This document shows positions 52,236-63,496 of a DNA stretch of 64,000 bases, in pieces; the first letter of the stretch is position 1; the number at the start of each line of letters is the position of its first letter. The notes under the pieces are model-generated. The model did no database searches and was not told where the DNA came from. It worked only from the letters and a program-made list of their open reading frames with translations. The stretch covers positions 58,309,841-58,373,840 of the forward strand of contig OW799233.1 of assembly GCA_941918925.1 (NCBI GenBank), given 5' to 3'. This DNA comes from Phyto melanocephala (Eukaryota > Arthropoda > Insecta > Diptera > Rhinophoridae). Made by a program: the position numbers and the translations under genes.

Positions 52236-55075
52236 TTTACTCAATGTCTTAATCACTGATTGGCTATCCGTAAAGATACAAGTCAGGGTTTCGCTATTCG
52301 TTTCCTTTATCTATTTAATTCCTTCCGTAATCGCCATGATCTCAGCCTGAAAAATAGTGTTGTGATCTGGTAGACGGAAGTATTTGCTCCTATTTCGGCT
52401 TATGTCGTATAAGCCCATTCCGGTTTGGTCACCAATCTTTGAACCGCCTGTATAAAGATCGATTCCATGGGTGTTTCCCATCCTGATTATATCATCCCAT
52501 TCTCCCTCTTCCGGTATTATGGTGATGCAGTTAGTATTCTCATAACTCATCGGGATTTTCTCACATGTGAATTCCGTAATATTTCCCATCGGTAGGATAT
52601 CCGTTATTCTTTGGTATCTGGTCTTATGTTCTCTTATAAGCTCATCTATTGCCATTAACCTTGTGGCAGCTAGGACCGCTTCATATTTTACCTGTATCTC
52701 AATTGGCCAAATGGATTATATATTCTCAAGGGCAATTGTCGATGTGGTCCTCATGGCGCCGCAAATACTAATGCAGCACTGTCTCTGAATCTTTTAGAGA
52801 GGTTTTATATTCACCTTCTTCTCTAAGGATGTCCACCACACTAACGAAGCATACGTAATTGTAGGCCGCAGTAAACCGTATATAGCCAATGTGTCATCCT
52901 TGGGCTTAAACCCCATTTTGAGCCTATCACTCTTTTGCAGAGGGCCCATATTCTTTGAGCTTTTTCCACTTTACATTCAATGTGGTCCTTCCAGGATAGT
53001 CTCCAATCAAGTACTATTCCTAGGTATTTGACCTTCTTATCAATCTTAATTGTCTTATTCCGAAAGATGGGATAGCTTCGGTATCTCCCTTTTTCTCGTA
53101 AGCAAACAGATTTCAGCCTCTTCCGGGTTGACATTGAGCCCTCGCTCCTTTGCCCAGTTATAGGATATATTCAAAGCTTCCATTGCTCTTATACATAAAG
53201 AATTTGGATTCGTCCCCCTGATCAGTATCGCAACATCATCTGCGTAACAGATAGGCTTGAATCCCTCGTTCGATAGAAACCTCAGTAGACTATGTATGGT
53301 GGTTACCCATAATAATGGAGATAAAATACCTCCCTGCGGGGTTCCTCGACATACTTTGTCCCTTCTTCTCACTCCATTTGCCTCACAATTTATTCATCTG
53401 TTCCTTAACATATTGCTAATCCATGCAATTAAGACATGGCTTAATCCTAAGTTTTCCAAGGACCCGATAAGACTCGAGGTAATTACGTTATTGAAAGCTC
53501 CTTCTAAGTCTATGAATACGCCCATGGTATACACACCCAGGTCGAAGGATCTTTCCATATGATAAACAACTTCCTGAAGAGCAGTCTCAGTAGATCTGCC
53601 CTTGATATAGGCGTGTTGTCCGAATTTCATTGAATCGCCTGGTAATCGTCTTCTGACCATTCCATCGACGATACGCTCCATGGTTTTCAATAAGAATGAT
53701 GTTAAGCTTATGGATCTATAAGATTTAGGATTTGCGTAATTTTCCTTTCCTGGTTTAGGTATGAAAACGACTCTCGCCTCCCTCCATTACACAGGGGTAT
53801 ACGCATATTTTAGGCAAGTAGTAAAAATGTTCGCCAGCCTTATGTCGATTAGGTCAATGCTTCTTTGTAGGAGAGCCGGAAAAATACCGTCCGGCCCTGG
53901 TGCCTTATATGGCAAGAAACTATTTACCGCCTCTCTGACCATCTTTGCGGTTATAATTATGTCCGTCGTGGCACTACCATCATGGGGGTTGGGAATTTCT
54001 CCGTCATCCGCCATTTCCGTTTGGAAGTATGCCTCTATCAGTATTCCTAGTGTCTCCTCCATCGTCTCCGACCTTTTCCCGTTCGTGTCAACGAGGGTTT
54101 CCGGTTGGGTGTGGGTTTTCGATAGGAATTTCTTAATTATATAAACGTCATTCACGCTGTCCACCTGATTGCAAAAAAACATCCAGGATCTGCGTTTGGC
54201 GATTCTTATTGCTTTGTTATGTATTATGAGCTTTTCACTGTAATCGTCCCAGTATACTGATTGTTTCTTCCGATAGGCTCTGTTAAATAGCCTTCGGGTT
54301 TCTTTCCTGAGATTAATTAGTTCACCTGTCATCCAGGGCTTTTCTCTTGGGGTTCGCCTTTGTCGGCAGTCAGTCTTCCCACCATCGAATCTATCGTGTC
54401 CAGATTTACATCCGGTTCCGGATAAGTTTCGAGTTTATGTTATTTGGCCAGTCTGTTATGGCCTTATTCCTAAAAGTAACCTACTTCCTAAATCCGACGT
54501 TGGTGGTAGTGTCGGAGCATCAGAAGGTTGGTACACCGATGCCAGCATTAAATTGCGTGAGCCATGTATTGAGGTAGTGGCGTCCGCTGGGGAAAAAATA
54601 AAATTTTAGCATAAAATAATTGGTAATCACACTCATTCCAGCCAGTGACTCTGTCTTTAACAGTCCAGGGATCCTGTATGAGAACTATGTGTATCTTACC
54701 TTTAGTTATATTTTCCATCAAAGCTTGTGTAGCCGTTCTGCTTCGATGGAGATTGATCTGCAAGAGCAGTATCATTGTTGTTCGGCTTTAAGAGATTCTT
54801 CTTGGGATTAAGTGGTCTCCAACTCCTCCCTCTTCATTGGCACGGGTTGGCCTTCATCTACTTTAGCCTCCTTGCTTCGTCGTCGGGAGGTTTCTTCTCC
54901 GTTGGATTATGTGTCCAACCAATGGGCGTCTTACCAACTTTAAAGAAAATAGTTGTACTCGCGAAGTACACCTTCCCCTTTTGCTCCTAGAGGTAAGACA
55001 TGGAGGGTTTATCCACCCCTGCTACTACCAAGGTGCCATCGTCAGTTTCCTCACGATAGAAAACCTCGAAGCTAG
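52236..55075 (-). mobile_element. LOA-type element, family B, copy 3, truncated at both ends, minus strand
   Basis: Minus-strand text matches copy 2: end of ORF1 (from 55075), ORF2 start, RT and the first half of RNase H, stopping after TDSQSVIKTL near 52236. The 3' end with knuckle and tail is missing, and so is the 5' UTR with most of ORF1. Loss of a retroposon's 3' end points to later deletion, not to incomplete reverse transcription. Confidence 0.85.
52311..54775 (-). pseudogene. LOA family B ORF2 (EN remnant, RT, RNase H), copy 3
   Basis: Minus strand. LLLQINLHRSRTATQAL and HIVLIQDPWTVKDRV start the endonuclease (54775 downward), but most of it is deleted between about 54560 and 54400. 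Then MTGELINLRKETRRLFNRAY, KFLSKTHTQPETLV, APGPDGIFPALLQ, a stop, GRSTETALQEVVYHM, VFIDLEGAFNNV (motif A), GTPQGGILSPLLWVT (motif B'), CYADDVAILIRG (intact catalytic motif, unlike copy 2), NVNPEEAEICLL, and RNase H LYTGGSKIGDQ, where the first Asp is Gly. Stops and shifts throughout. The RT core is better preserved than in copy 2. Confidence 0.8.
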
Positions 55076-55432
55076 GTAAAAAGAACGGCCTTGCCCTTAA
55101 GAGATAATGGCGCGAGCTCTTGGCCCAAACAGAGCTGAATCACGACTTATAGAACAACATTTTGCTAAGTCTAAGGTTACACAGAACGATTTTAATGACC
55201 AACTTTTAACTAATTTTCTTTTGAACTTGCTTTTATGTTCTCACACAACAATTTCTTCGGCAATTTGACATTTGTGCTTTAGCTAAAAATAGGAATAATA
55301 TAAACAAAAACATACATGAAATAATATAACTGATTTTAATTACCACTTTTAATTAAAATGTTTTTACTTACATATTTTTTTTGTTTTTTTTTTATTCTTA
55401 AATATTTTAAACGTTTATAATTATATATATAT
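55076..55432. other. AT-rich stretch right of LOA-B copy 3
   Basis: No gene or terminal repeat recognised; poly-T around 55376-55395 and TATATA before 55432. Confidence 0.45.
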
Positions 55433-56139
55433 GGAATGCATTTTCGAAACCAGCTACGATTCTATGAGCACTCTCCAATCGGTGGTTACATGTTGGTGGT
55501 AAATATCATATATTTAACTCCCGGGACTTACTTAAATTTGGAAACTACTTTAGTTTTTCATATATTACCACCATGAGTTAGATTGAAATTTTTAACCAAA
55601 CAGCAACCCTTTTACTTTTGTTTGTTATTTATCTTTCTTTCAAATTACTATTTTTGTCCTGCTCTAGCCACCAGTTAGGTAGCGATAAGAACAGATGATT
55701 GTCCTTAACTCTACGTCTTGACGAGCCATCGATTTGTTTAGACTAGAACAAAACGTCGGCAGAGCAACTGTCAAAAAATTTTTCATGTTCTTTGATATGG
55801 AGAAAACGTATAAAGAGTATTTTGTTGGTATTTTTATGTGTCGTCTCTTTCTTTCATATTCGAAATGCCTTTTGATATCAGACATCGTTGTTCGAACAAA
55901 TGTTCTGACAACGCTGTTTGAACAAGAACAAAACATCGACAACAGCGATCCACACCAGGCAAATTCATGTGCGCACAAAAAATTGTTCGTTGTTCAAACA
56001 AATCGATGGCTGGTGTAGACCGTAGGTAACAATCAATGTTTATAATCATTTGTTTTATTCAATTCAATTAACTTAAGTCCCGGGAGGTAAGAGTGAGAGT
56101 GCTGATGATGAAATCGTGCTGGTTTCGAAAATGCATTCC
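55433..56139. mobile_element. Foldback-type element, about 707 bp
   Basis: The left arm GGAATGCATTTTCGAAACCA is repeated in inverse orientation at 56120-56139, and pairing continues through GCTACGATT/GCACGATT and GAGCACTCTC/CAGCACTCTC. Further in, CTCCCGGGACTTA (55518) pairs with TAAGTCCCGGGAG (56076). Deeper still, AGCCATCGATTTGTTT (about 55727) pairs with its complement near 56000. No ORF fits a transposase. Ends and target duplication are not certain, because the right arm's sequence extends past 56139. Confidence 0.75.
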
Positions 56140-57060
56140 ACTCGGCTAGTCTCAGTAAAAATATAACTTTTCAGACGTATTCTTTCATTTATCACAATTA
56201 AAAATTCTTTGTAAAAAATAAAGAATGTTAATATGAACTCAAGCCTAATTAGAAATTTAAATATTAGCTTAAACAGAAAAGTTCGACAAAATAAAAATTC
56301 AGTAATTTAATAACTGTTTTGAATGAAATATGTTAATTAAATATAATATTACTAAAATAATTATAATAATTAAAAATTTTGTACCTAAACTTTTTGAGTT
56401 CACTGTATATGTCCGACGTAGTATCTTTAACAGACACTGCTTCCCAATGCTATTCTAAAAATACACACAATTTAACAGTTATTTATTGTAACTTTTAATG
56501 CTAATCACTTTCAACTACAATTTAACGTCTCGTGTTATCCTCGAACTTTAAAAATGTCCTGAAAATTCCGTTACTTAGAGGTTTCAATTAGATAGGAATT
56601 TTAAATTACATAGTAGTAAAACGATAGAGTGCTGATGATAAAATTGTAGCTGGCTTGCAAAATGCGTTCCACTCTGCTAATATCGGAAATAATTTTAAAG
56701 AATATTCCTATTGCAATGGAAATGATTGCAATTTAATTTAATTTGAATTATAAAAAAGAATATATGAACTAAAGCCAAAATAAAAATGATTTACATTAAA
56801 AATATTAATTTATTTTAATTTTGTAAAAACATTTGGGGGATTCACAGTAGTGTCATAAAGTCATATGTCCTATAATAATAGCATGAAAAATTAAAACTAT
56901 TGTGAACAACCCCTCGTAATTAAGTGTGCTATTTTGAATTTAAATCAGCTGATGTAAAACAATTATAAAAATAAATACTTTCTTTCATAATGCCAAAAAC
57001 AAGTAAAAAAACACAAAATAATAGCCAGTTTGTGCGGAAAGTACATTTTAGATGTTGTAA
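56090..57060. repeat. Diverged direct repeat, period about 535 bp
   Basis: GAGTGCTGATGATGAAATC..GGTTTCGAAAATGC..CCACTC at 56089 recurs in altered form at 56625 (GAGTGCTGATGATAAAATT..GGCTTGCAAAATGC..CCACTC). Weaker matches follow downstream of each (ATATGAACTCAAGCC and ATATGAACTAAAGCC). This looks like an old tandem duplication that includes the foldback's right arm. Confidence 0.55.
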
Positions 57061-57408
57061 TGGCAAACTCAAGTAAATAAATTACTAATAAATTAAATTT
57101 AGTTTGATAAACAAAAACACACTTCTAGTTTTTCGCTCAAAGCGTGTGGTAGTTTTTTCTTGTTCCATATTAATAAAATAGAGAAAAATTAAATATTTTT
57201 TTGCAGATAATCCGACATTTTGCTTTATAACGGGGACGTGTATTTCTGTGTGTGTATGTTCTTTTTGTCTCGTTTTATTAACGGGAAGCAAATTACAGAA
57301 TAGAATTTTAAGGTTTGAAAATTTTTTCCTGTTGTCTTTAAATTTTTTTTTTTTTGTCTTTAGTTAAATAAATAATTGTCTGGGCTGTCAGCCAGGAAAA
57401 TTTTAATC
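57061..57408 (+). other. Probable 5' UTR of the I-type element
   Basis: No coding content. GTCTGGGCTGTCAGCC lies directly before the ATG at 57409. The start of the element cannot be fixed, because no target duplication was identified. Confidence 0.4.
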
Positions 57409-58841
57409 ATGGGGGACGCTAACCCGTCCCCTACAAATCAAACGTTTGTACCCAATAATGGTAAAACTTTTGCTGATAACACAAAAGTTTCACACATGTT
57501 GGGAAAGAGAAAAAATAGTGATTTTACCACAGATACACATATTGTACCTGCTAGTAAGAATATTAATAAGACTGATTGTACCTCTGACAATACCTGTGAT
57601 ACGGGCTTACATGTAAGTAATACTTCCAATATGACTCAAGGCGACCTAATGCCTAATAGAAAAAAGACACTTTTATTTCCTAATAATCACTCGGGTGAAT
57701 GTTTGGTCCTTATTGACACATCAATGGCTGACACAGAGACACGGAAACATCGTGGTCCAATTTTCTTATATCAACTTATCAGACAATTACAAGTTCACGG
57801 AATTTTACTCATTAAGGACATAGGCAGAACTCTTTTTAGAATTAAATTTGACACCCCGGAGAATGCAAATGCTTTTGTTCAGATGGATCTGGAAAGCCTA
57901 AAATTGCGTGCGTTTATTCCTGAATCGTTTATTTACTCCTATGGAGTTATCCGCGGAATCCCACTAAACTTAACTGATGAATATATACGTCTTAATACTT
58001 CATCGGATATCCCAATTGTTTCAGCCCAACGTTTTACCAGGAGAAATAGTAATAATGCCACTGAAAATGGCAATGATAATGTTCCTGCGAAGGAAATACC
58101 GACATATTCTGTCAAATTAGGTTTTCTGTCAGCTGACATTCCATAGTATGTTTCTCTGGATTTTTGCCACATACAGATAAACCTATATTTTCCATCTGTT
58201 CGCCAATGTACCAATTGTGGACGACTTGGTCATACGGTTAAGGGTTGCCGCTCTAAGAGAAGATGCCTTAAGTGTGCTAAAAATGACTGTATAGGAGGGT
58301 GTGAGGAAAGATGTATTTTGTGTGGGAATACGTCTCACACTGCGTCCCCAAGTGGCAGGAGGAGAACCAAATTAGAAAAATTATGACTGTGAAACGAATC
58401 TCGAGAAAAGAGGTCCTGAACTCTTACTCGGTCAATAGATTTGACATTTTTAATGAATATGAGGACAATTTTCCTGTTTTGCCAAATAAGACTCATGAAC
58501 GCTTAGCTCCAATTGAAAATAGGGACCTAGAAATGAACAAAATTCTGACAAATAACAAATACAGTAAAGTGGTACTTCGTAAACCGCCTCCTTCACGGAC
58601 GAGGACCAACTTTTTCATTCCTCAACCCATTGACACGAACCCTACAACCCCTGTTATTTACAGGGACAGTACGAAAGTATCGGAATTTGAGAAACTAATG
58701 TCCCAATTTACAAGTTTTATTCGTGACTATTTTACTAAAGAAGGCAATGCATCTTGCCTTAGCATTCTTGATGATTTCAACACCAAAATTATTTCTTCTT
58801 TTTCAGATATTAATACAAATGATAAGCATTCCAGTATATAG
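57409..58841 (+). pseudogene. I-type ORF1 (Gag-like, zinc knuckles)
   Basis: ATG at 57409 (MGDANPSPTNQTF). A low-complexity N-terminus is followed by an RRM-like folded block: GPIFLYQLIRQLQVHGI, LIKDIGRTLFRIKFDTPENA, SYGVIRGIPLNLTDEYI. An in-frame TAG stands at 58144-58146. The frame continues (YVSLDFCHIQINLYFP) into the knuckles CTNCGRLGHTVKGC, CLKCAKNDCIGGC and CILCGNTSH. A one-base shift near 58350 moves the rest into another frame, ending in FNTKIISSFSDINTNDKHSS at 58841. The protein would coat the element's RNA. One stop and one shift are the only lesions. Confidence 0.85.
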
Positions 58842-58868
58842 GATATACTGTAACACTAATCTGTCAAA

Positions 58869-61800
58869 ATGAAGATTTTACAATTTAATATCCAAAGTTT
58901 TTTAGCCAATAAATCTGCTCTTGAGTTTTATATGAACAATAATAACATTGATATCTGTCTTTTGTCAGAAATATTTAATATAGACGATCTGGACACTAAG
59001 TACAAGCTACTTAACTATAAAATTTTTCACAAACTAAGAGACGGCCGTCATGGTGGCACGGCCATTTGTGTTAGGAACAGCATCCGAGCCAAAAGGGTCT
59101 CCTTTTCTACCAATTTCGACATTTTGATTGTCAGGACACTTAATCTAGACACAAATTTTACTTTTGTATCAGTATATTTCCCCCCTTCTGTCATTTATAA
59201 TCGTGCCTTTCAAGACGAACTTTCTCGTCTAATACCTTTTATTGAAAACTTCAATAATGTTATCTTTGCGGGAGATTTTAATGCACGTCACACCATATGG
59301 GGTGATGTCATTCTCTCCTCCAGAGGAAATACTCTTTCTAATAATATGATGCTTTCCAATTTTACATGCCTTAACAATGGGTCTGCCACTTTCATCCCTC
59401 ACTTTGATACAAATCGTGGTACGGTACTTGACCTTAGTTTTACGAACTCTAATGCACTAATTAATTGGCGTACGACACCAATATGGGCTGGCGGTTCCCA
59501 TCACTTTCCACTCTTAATGGAAACTGATGCTGTTGTTACCAGGCCTGTAAAATTTATTGCTAACAGACTTTTAATGAAAAATTTATCTAAAATAAGTTTA
59601 CCAAATGACCCAGAGGCTATCTCTCGGCTTTTCAATCGTGAAATTACAAAAGCTTCCTTCAATATTACAACCTCTTATCGAACGCCCAAAATGTGGTGGA
59701 ACCCTGAACTTACCATTTTGTTCCGTAAGCATGTAGCAGCTCGTAAAAAAGCTTGTCGATACCCCAGTCCTACAAATCTTGAAAACGCTATTACTGCGCA
59801 AAAGGCCTGGAAGGAGGCGGTAATTTTTGCAAAGAGAAAAGCGTTTTCTGACAAAATAGATCAGATAAATTTGCAGCCCAACACTCGTTCCGCTTGGCGT
59901 TTTGTTAAGAATGTTAGGGGACGAGACCCTATCTCTCATTGGGATAATGAAAACGATCTAAGTTTTTTGGAACATCTGAGAGATCAGGTTCCTGATAATA
60001 ACCCTAATTTGTTTGATCGACTAAATGTTAATCCTATAGATTCATTTGTTTTTAGTGACTTTGCAAATGTGCTCAAGGTTAAGAGTAAACCATCTGCCGG
60101 TGGGATTGATCGCATCACATATCGTATGGTTGATTCGCTTTCCTTTGAATCAAAAGTTTCACTTTTTAAAGTTCTGAATGACCACTTTATGAACTGTTGT
60201 ATCCAAGGAAAATTAAGATAGTACCCATACCGAAAAGGGACAAACCACTAGACGATTTCAGGAATTTCAGACCTATAGCTCCAATTTCAGTTCTACTAAA
60301 AATAATCAATTTAATGGTGAAGAAAAAATTAACCAATTATATGGATATGGCAGAGATTTTGCCTAATAGATGTTATGCGTATAGAAAGGTGAAATCTACG
60401 AACACATGGGTAAATGAATTTATTTTCAGAGTATCTGATCTGAAAAATCAAGGTCAAAGTGTTGTCATTGCAACTGTTGATATCAACAATGCGTATGATT
60501 GTGTCAATGTCAGAAAGCTTAGTGAAATCATGGCAGAAAGTAACTGTCCAGTGGGCTTAGTAAACTGGATTACTTGTTTTTTGTCCGAGAGAGAATTATG
60601 TCTAGGTGAAAAGTCCGTCCGAGTTTTTAATGGTCTGCCTCAGGGCAGTTGTCTCAGTCCAATTCTATTTAATTTATATACAGCCTCTCTTCATGAAATT
60701 GAGGATGCAAAAACTCTGGTATTCCAATATGCAGATGATTTTATTATCCTGTCGCACAGTTATTTGTTGGATGACGCTGTTGAAAATCTTAAGACCAAAC
60801 TTACTCAATTTAAACTAAAATGTAATTCTCTTAATTTGTCTCTTAATATTTCAAAAACCAAAACTATGTTTTTTGGTATCTCCCCCTCCAGGACAATTCA
60901 TATCTCTTTAAATGAGACACCTATAACTATGGTAAGATCGTTTAAATACCTAGGTGTGACCATAAAGAATTCCTTGACTTTAAAGGATCACTATGAGAGA
61001 GTTGTTAGGGAAGCTACTCCTGCTGTGAATCTTCTGAAGAGACTCACTAGTATTAAAGCTGGTCTTAACCCCCATGTTGCAATTAACTTCTATAGAAGTT
61101 TTGTACGTGGGAAAATTGAATATGCCCGTTCTACTACGGCTCATGCACCACAATATATTGACAATAGAATTCAAACCTTGCAGAATGCTAGCCTAAGGCG
61201 CTGCCTTGGCCTAAATCCTTCTACACCGGTTCAAATTATATATGTTCTCGCCAATGAGCTTCCAATAAATCTTAGGGCAGTCCTCTTAACTGCCAAGGAA
61301 CTTCTCAAAATTTTTTTCTTTAATCAAGCATTTTTTAATGAAATCAAATCTTCCCCATCCTCTTTAGGCAATAGCTATTCGTACGTGTATCACAAGCTAA
61401 AAAGTATTTTTGACAAGGTTAGCCCTCTACACCGATGTAATATATCAGACAAAATGAAAATCTTTAGTGATCCCCCCTTTAACAAGAAATCGGGTACCCC
61501 ATTGGAATATATGACCACTTATTACAGAGCATCTTTTGATGAATACAAATTACATGGATTTGTAGCGTTTGCTACTGATGCTTCAATATCCAGCGATACC
61601 ACTGGATGTGCTATTTATGATATACCATCTTAATCGTATCATCTTTTTAAGTACTCATACAAATTCTCCTCACTCACAGGAGAATTACTTGCTATCAAGA
61701 GGGCAGTTGACATTGCTTCGGAACAGAATGTGGAATATTTGGTTATTTACACCGATAGTAGGAATGCGTGTACTATTTTAGGCAAGTCCCTGTCACTGAA

Positions 61801-62404
61801 TCACTTAGTTCATGCTATTCACAGGAAAATCAATGAATCTGTTTTCATCGAAGTTCACATTGTATGGGTTCCATCACATGTTGGCATTAGTTTCAATGAG
61901 AAAGTGGACTACATGGCAAAAAAAAGCCATAATACTAGGAACTCCCTCGGATGTTAGTTTTTCATATATGGAGGCTATTAGAGCAATTAAGGGTACCTTG
62001 AGACATGAATGGAATGATTATTATATTACTAAATCACACCTCACTGGTGCTTTCTTTTTCTCTCTGGTTCCTCTTTTGCCAGACAGACCTTGTTATTTAG
62101 GGTCGGGACTTGGCTCGAAAGAGGTAAAATTAGTCAATCGACTTTTATCGGGACACGCGTACGATGGGGTCTATATGTGTATGATTTATAGAAAAGACTC
62201 GGATATATGCTCTCACTGTAATATGGTTGACAATGCAGAACATTTAATTTTTCACTGTACAAAATACAGTGATATTCGTTTAAGACACGATCTGTTTAAA
62301 AAATTTTCAAGCCTTTTTAACTTACTTAATTCACACAATCTTGAGAACTTTATCAAATTGGTTGACTTCATCAAAGAAGCCAACATTTCGTTTTTAATAT
62401 AATT
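58869..62404 (+). pseudogene. I-type ORF2: endonuclease, RT, RNase H, zinc finger
   Basis: ATG at 58869 (MKILQFNIQSFLANK). Endonuclease: LLSEIF (Glu), FAGDFNARHTIWGD, GTVLDLSFTN, GGSHHFPLL. Linker: YRTPKMWWNPELTILFRKH. RT: SAGGIDRITYRMV; a shift at 60197-60221; IKIVPIPKRDKPLDDFRNF, TVDINNAYDCVN (motif A), NGLPQGSCLSPILFNLY, FQYADDFIILSH, LNISKTKTMFFG, FKYLGVTI. RNase H: AFATDASISSD (Asp), a stop at 61631-61633, LTGELLAIK (Glu), IYTDSRNACTI (Asp), WVPSHVGISFNEKVD (His, Asp). A shift at the A8 run then leads to the C-terminal CSHCNMVDNAEHLIFHC and the stop at 62404. All catalytic residues are still present. Confidence 0.88.
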
Positions 62405-62695
62405 CTACCACTAGTTTTAAATTTCGCATAAACACAAGAAGTAGGCATTTTTCAATGCCCAACGTTAACAAAATTTAAAAAGTTTAAATTCAACAAAATT
62501 GCATAGCTTTATTTTGCAACCTTATATTGGAAAAGTGTATGTAAACCTGGCCCATCTCTCAATCAATTTGTATGAAGCCCATTTATAAATCTCGTTTTAT
62601 TAAAAGGAAAAAGAAAATTTGCACGCTAAACGGTGCCATCCCTGGCACTGTGGCTGGGAGTCACAAATTGCCATTCATCGCAGTATACCTTTGAG
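62405..62695 (+). other. Probable 3' UTR of the I-type element
   Basis: No ORF. It runs to the left target duplication of the hAT MITE (CCTTTGAG, 62688-62695). The sequence resumes at 63032 (TATACGCAAAAGAACCC) and meets an A-run at 63047. Confidence 0.4.
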
Positions 62696-63023
62696 CAGTG
62701 CTATTCAACCTATGGTACGCGTACCACTTGGTGGTACGCGAAAAATTTCCAGTTGGTACGCGAATTCTTTTAAAATTTTAACGATTTTTATTTTGCAATT
62801 GGAAACAAAAAGAAAAATCATCCTAAAAGTATACCTTTAATGTACATGTTCTTATGTTTTTTGTAATTTTTATTATTTTTTTTTAATGTTATTTTTTTTA
62901 TTATTAATAAATAAATTAGATTAAAAATTTTAAAATTGTTTACATTATATTTTTTTTTGGTGGTACGCGAAAAGTTTGTCGTGAATTTAGTGGTACACGA
63001 GCCAAAAAGATTGAATAGCACTG
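62696..63023. mobile_element. hAT-type MITE, 328 bp
   Basis: Perfect 8-bp target duplication CCTTTGAG (62688-62695 and 63024-63031). Ends CAGTGCTATTCAACC and, inverted, CAGTGCTATTCAATC. The 8-bp duplication and CAG..CTG tips are the hAT signature. The subterminal motif GGTACGCG occurs several times (62714-62762, 62961-62970). The interior is AT-rich, without a transposase. Confidence 0.95.
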
Positions 63024-63031
63024 CCTTTGAG

Positions 63032-63496
63032 TATACGCAAAAGAACCCAAAAAAAAAAAAAAATAAATAAATAAACAAAAACAAAAACAGCAGAGTCCTT
63101 AGCCGATCTTATTTGAGGACACCAGTGATTTGCAGCGTTGTCAACTTTAAAATTTCAAAAAGCACCTAAACCCCTAAAAAGGCGCGTAATTTTCATAAAA
63201 AATCACTGAGTTTAAAATGTGTACAAATTTAACTTTACATTTGCTAATATAATCATTACTTAAAACAATTAAAGCTTTTAGATGCCAGTTGCCCCCTAAA
63301 ATAAATTATTTTACAAATGGCAATAAGACTGGAGTTTTGATTGATATCGATAATCGAAATACAAGTCTAAAGATATTCTGTTCTTTATATTATTAGGCCA
63401 AAACATCCAAATGTACTATCAATGCAAATATTAACCTTATCAGGGTGTCAATTTGTGCTCTAAAAAATTTTAAAATTAAAAGTATTTGCATATTAA
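63032..63496. other. A-rich tail and unassigned stretch
   Basis: A14 run at about 63050 followed by AAATA and CAAAAA repeats to 63090, then sequence in which I recognise nothing. Confidence 0.45.

Larger units (their letters stand above)
57409..62404 (+). mobile_element. I-type non-LTR retrotransposon with RNase H, lightly damaged
   Basis: Coding span of a two-ORF element: Gag-like ORF1 with CCHC knuckles (57409-58841), and EN-RT-RNase H ORF2 (58869-62404) 27 bp later. The order and the RNase H point to the I group. ORF1 has one stop and one shift. ORF2 has a shift at about 60200, a stop at 61631 and a shift at an A8 run (61918-61925). The 3' UTR may run to the A-rich tail at 63047-63065, with a hAT MITE inside it; that is inference. 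Confidence 0.85.

Noticed and set aside
63050..63090. A-run as evidence of a processed pseudogene
   Set aside because: No host coding sequence precedes it; it fits better as the tail of the I-type element or a simple repeat.
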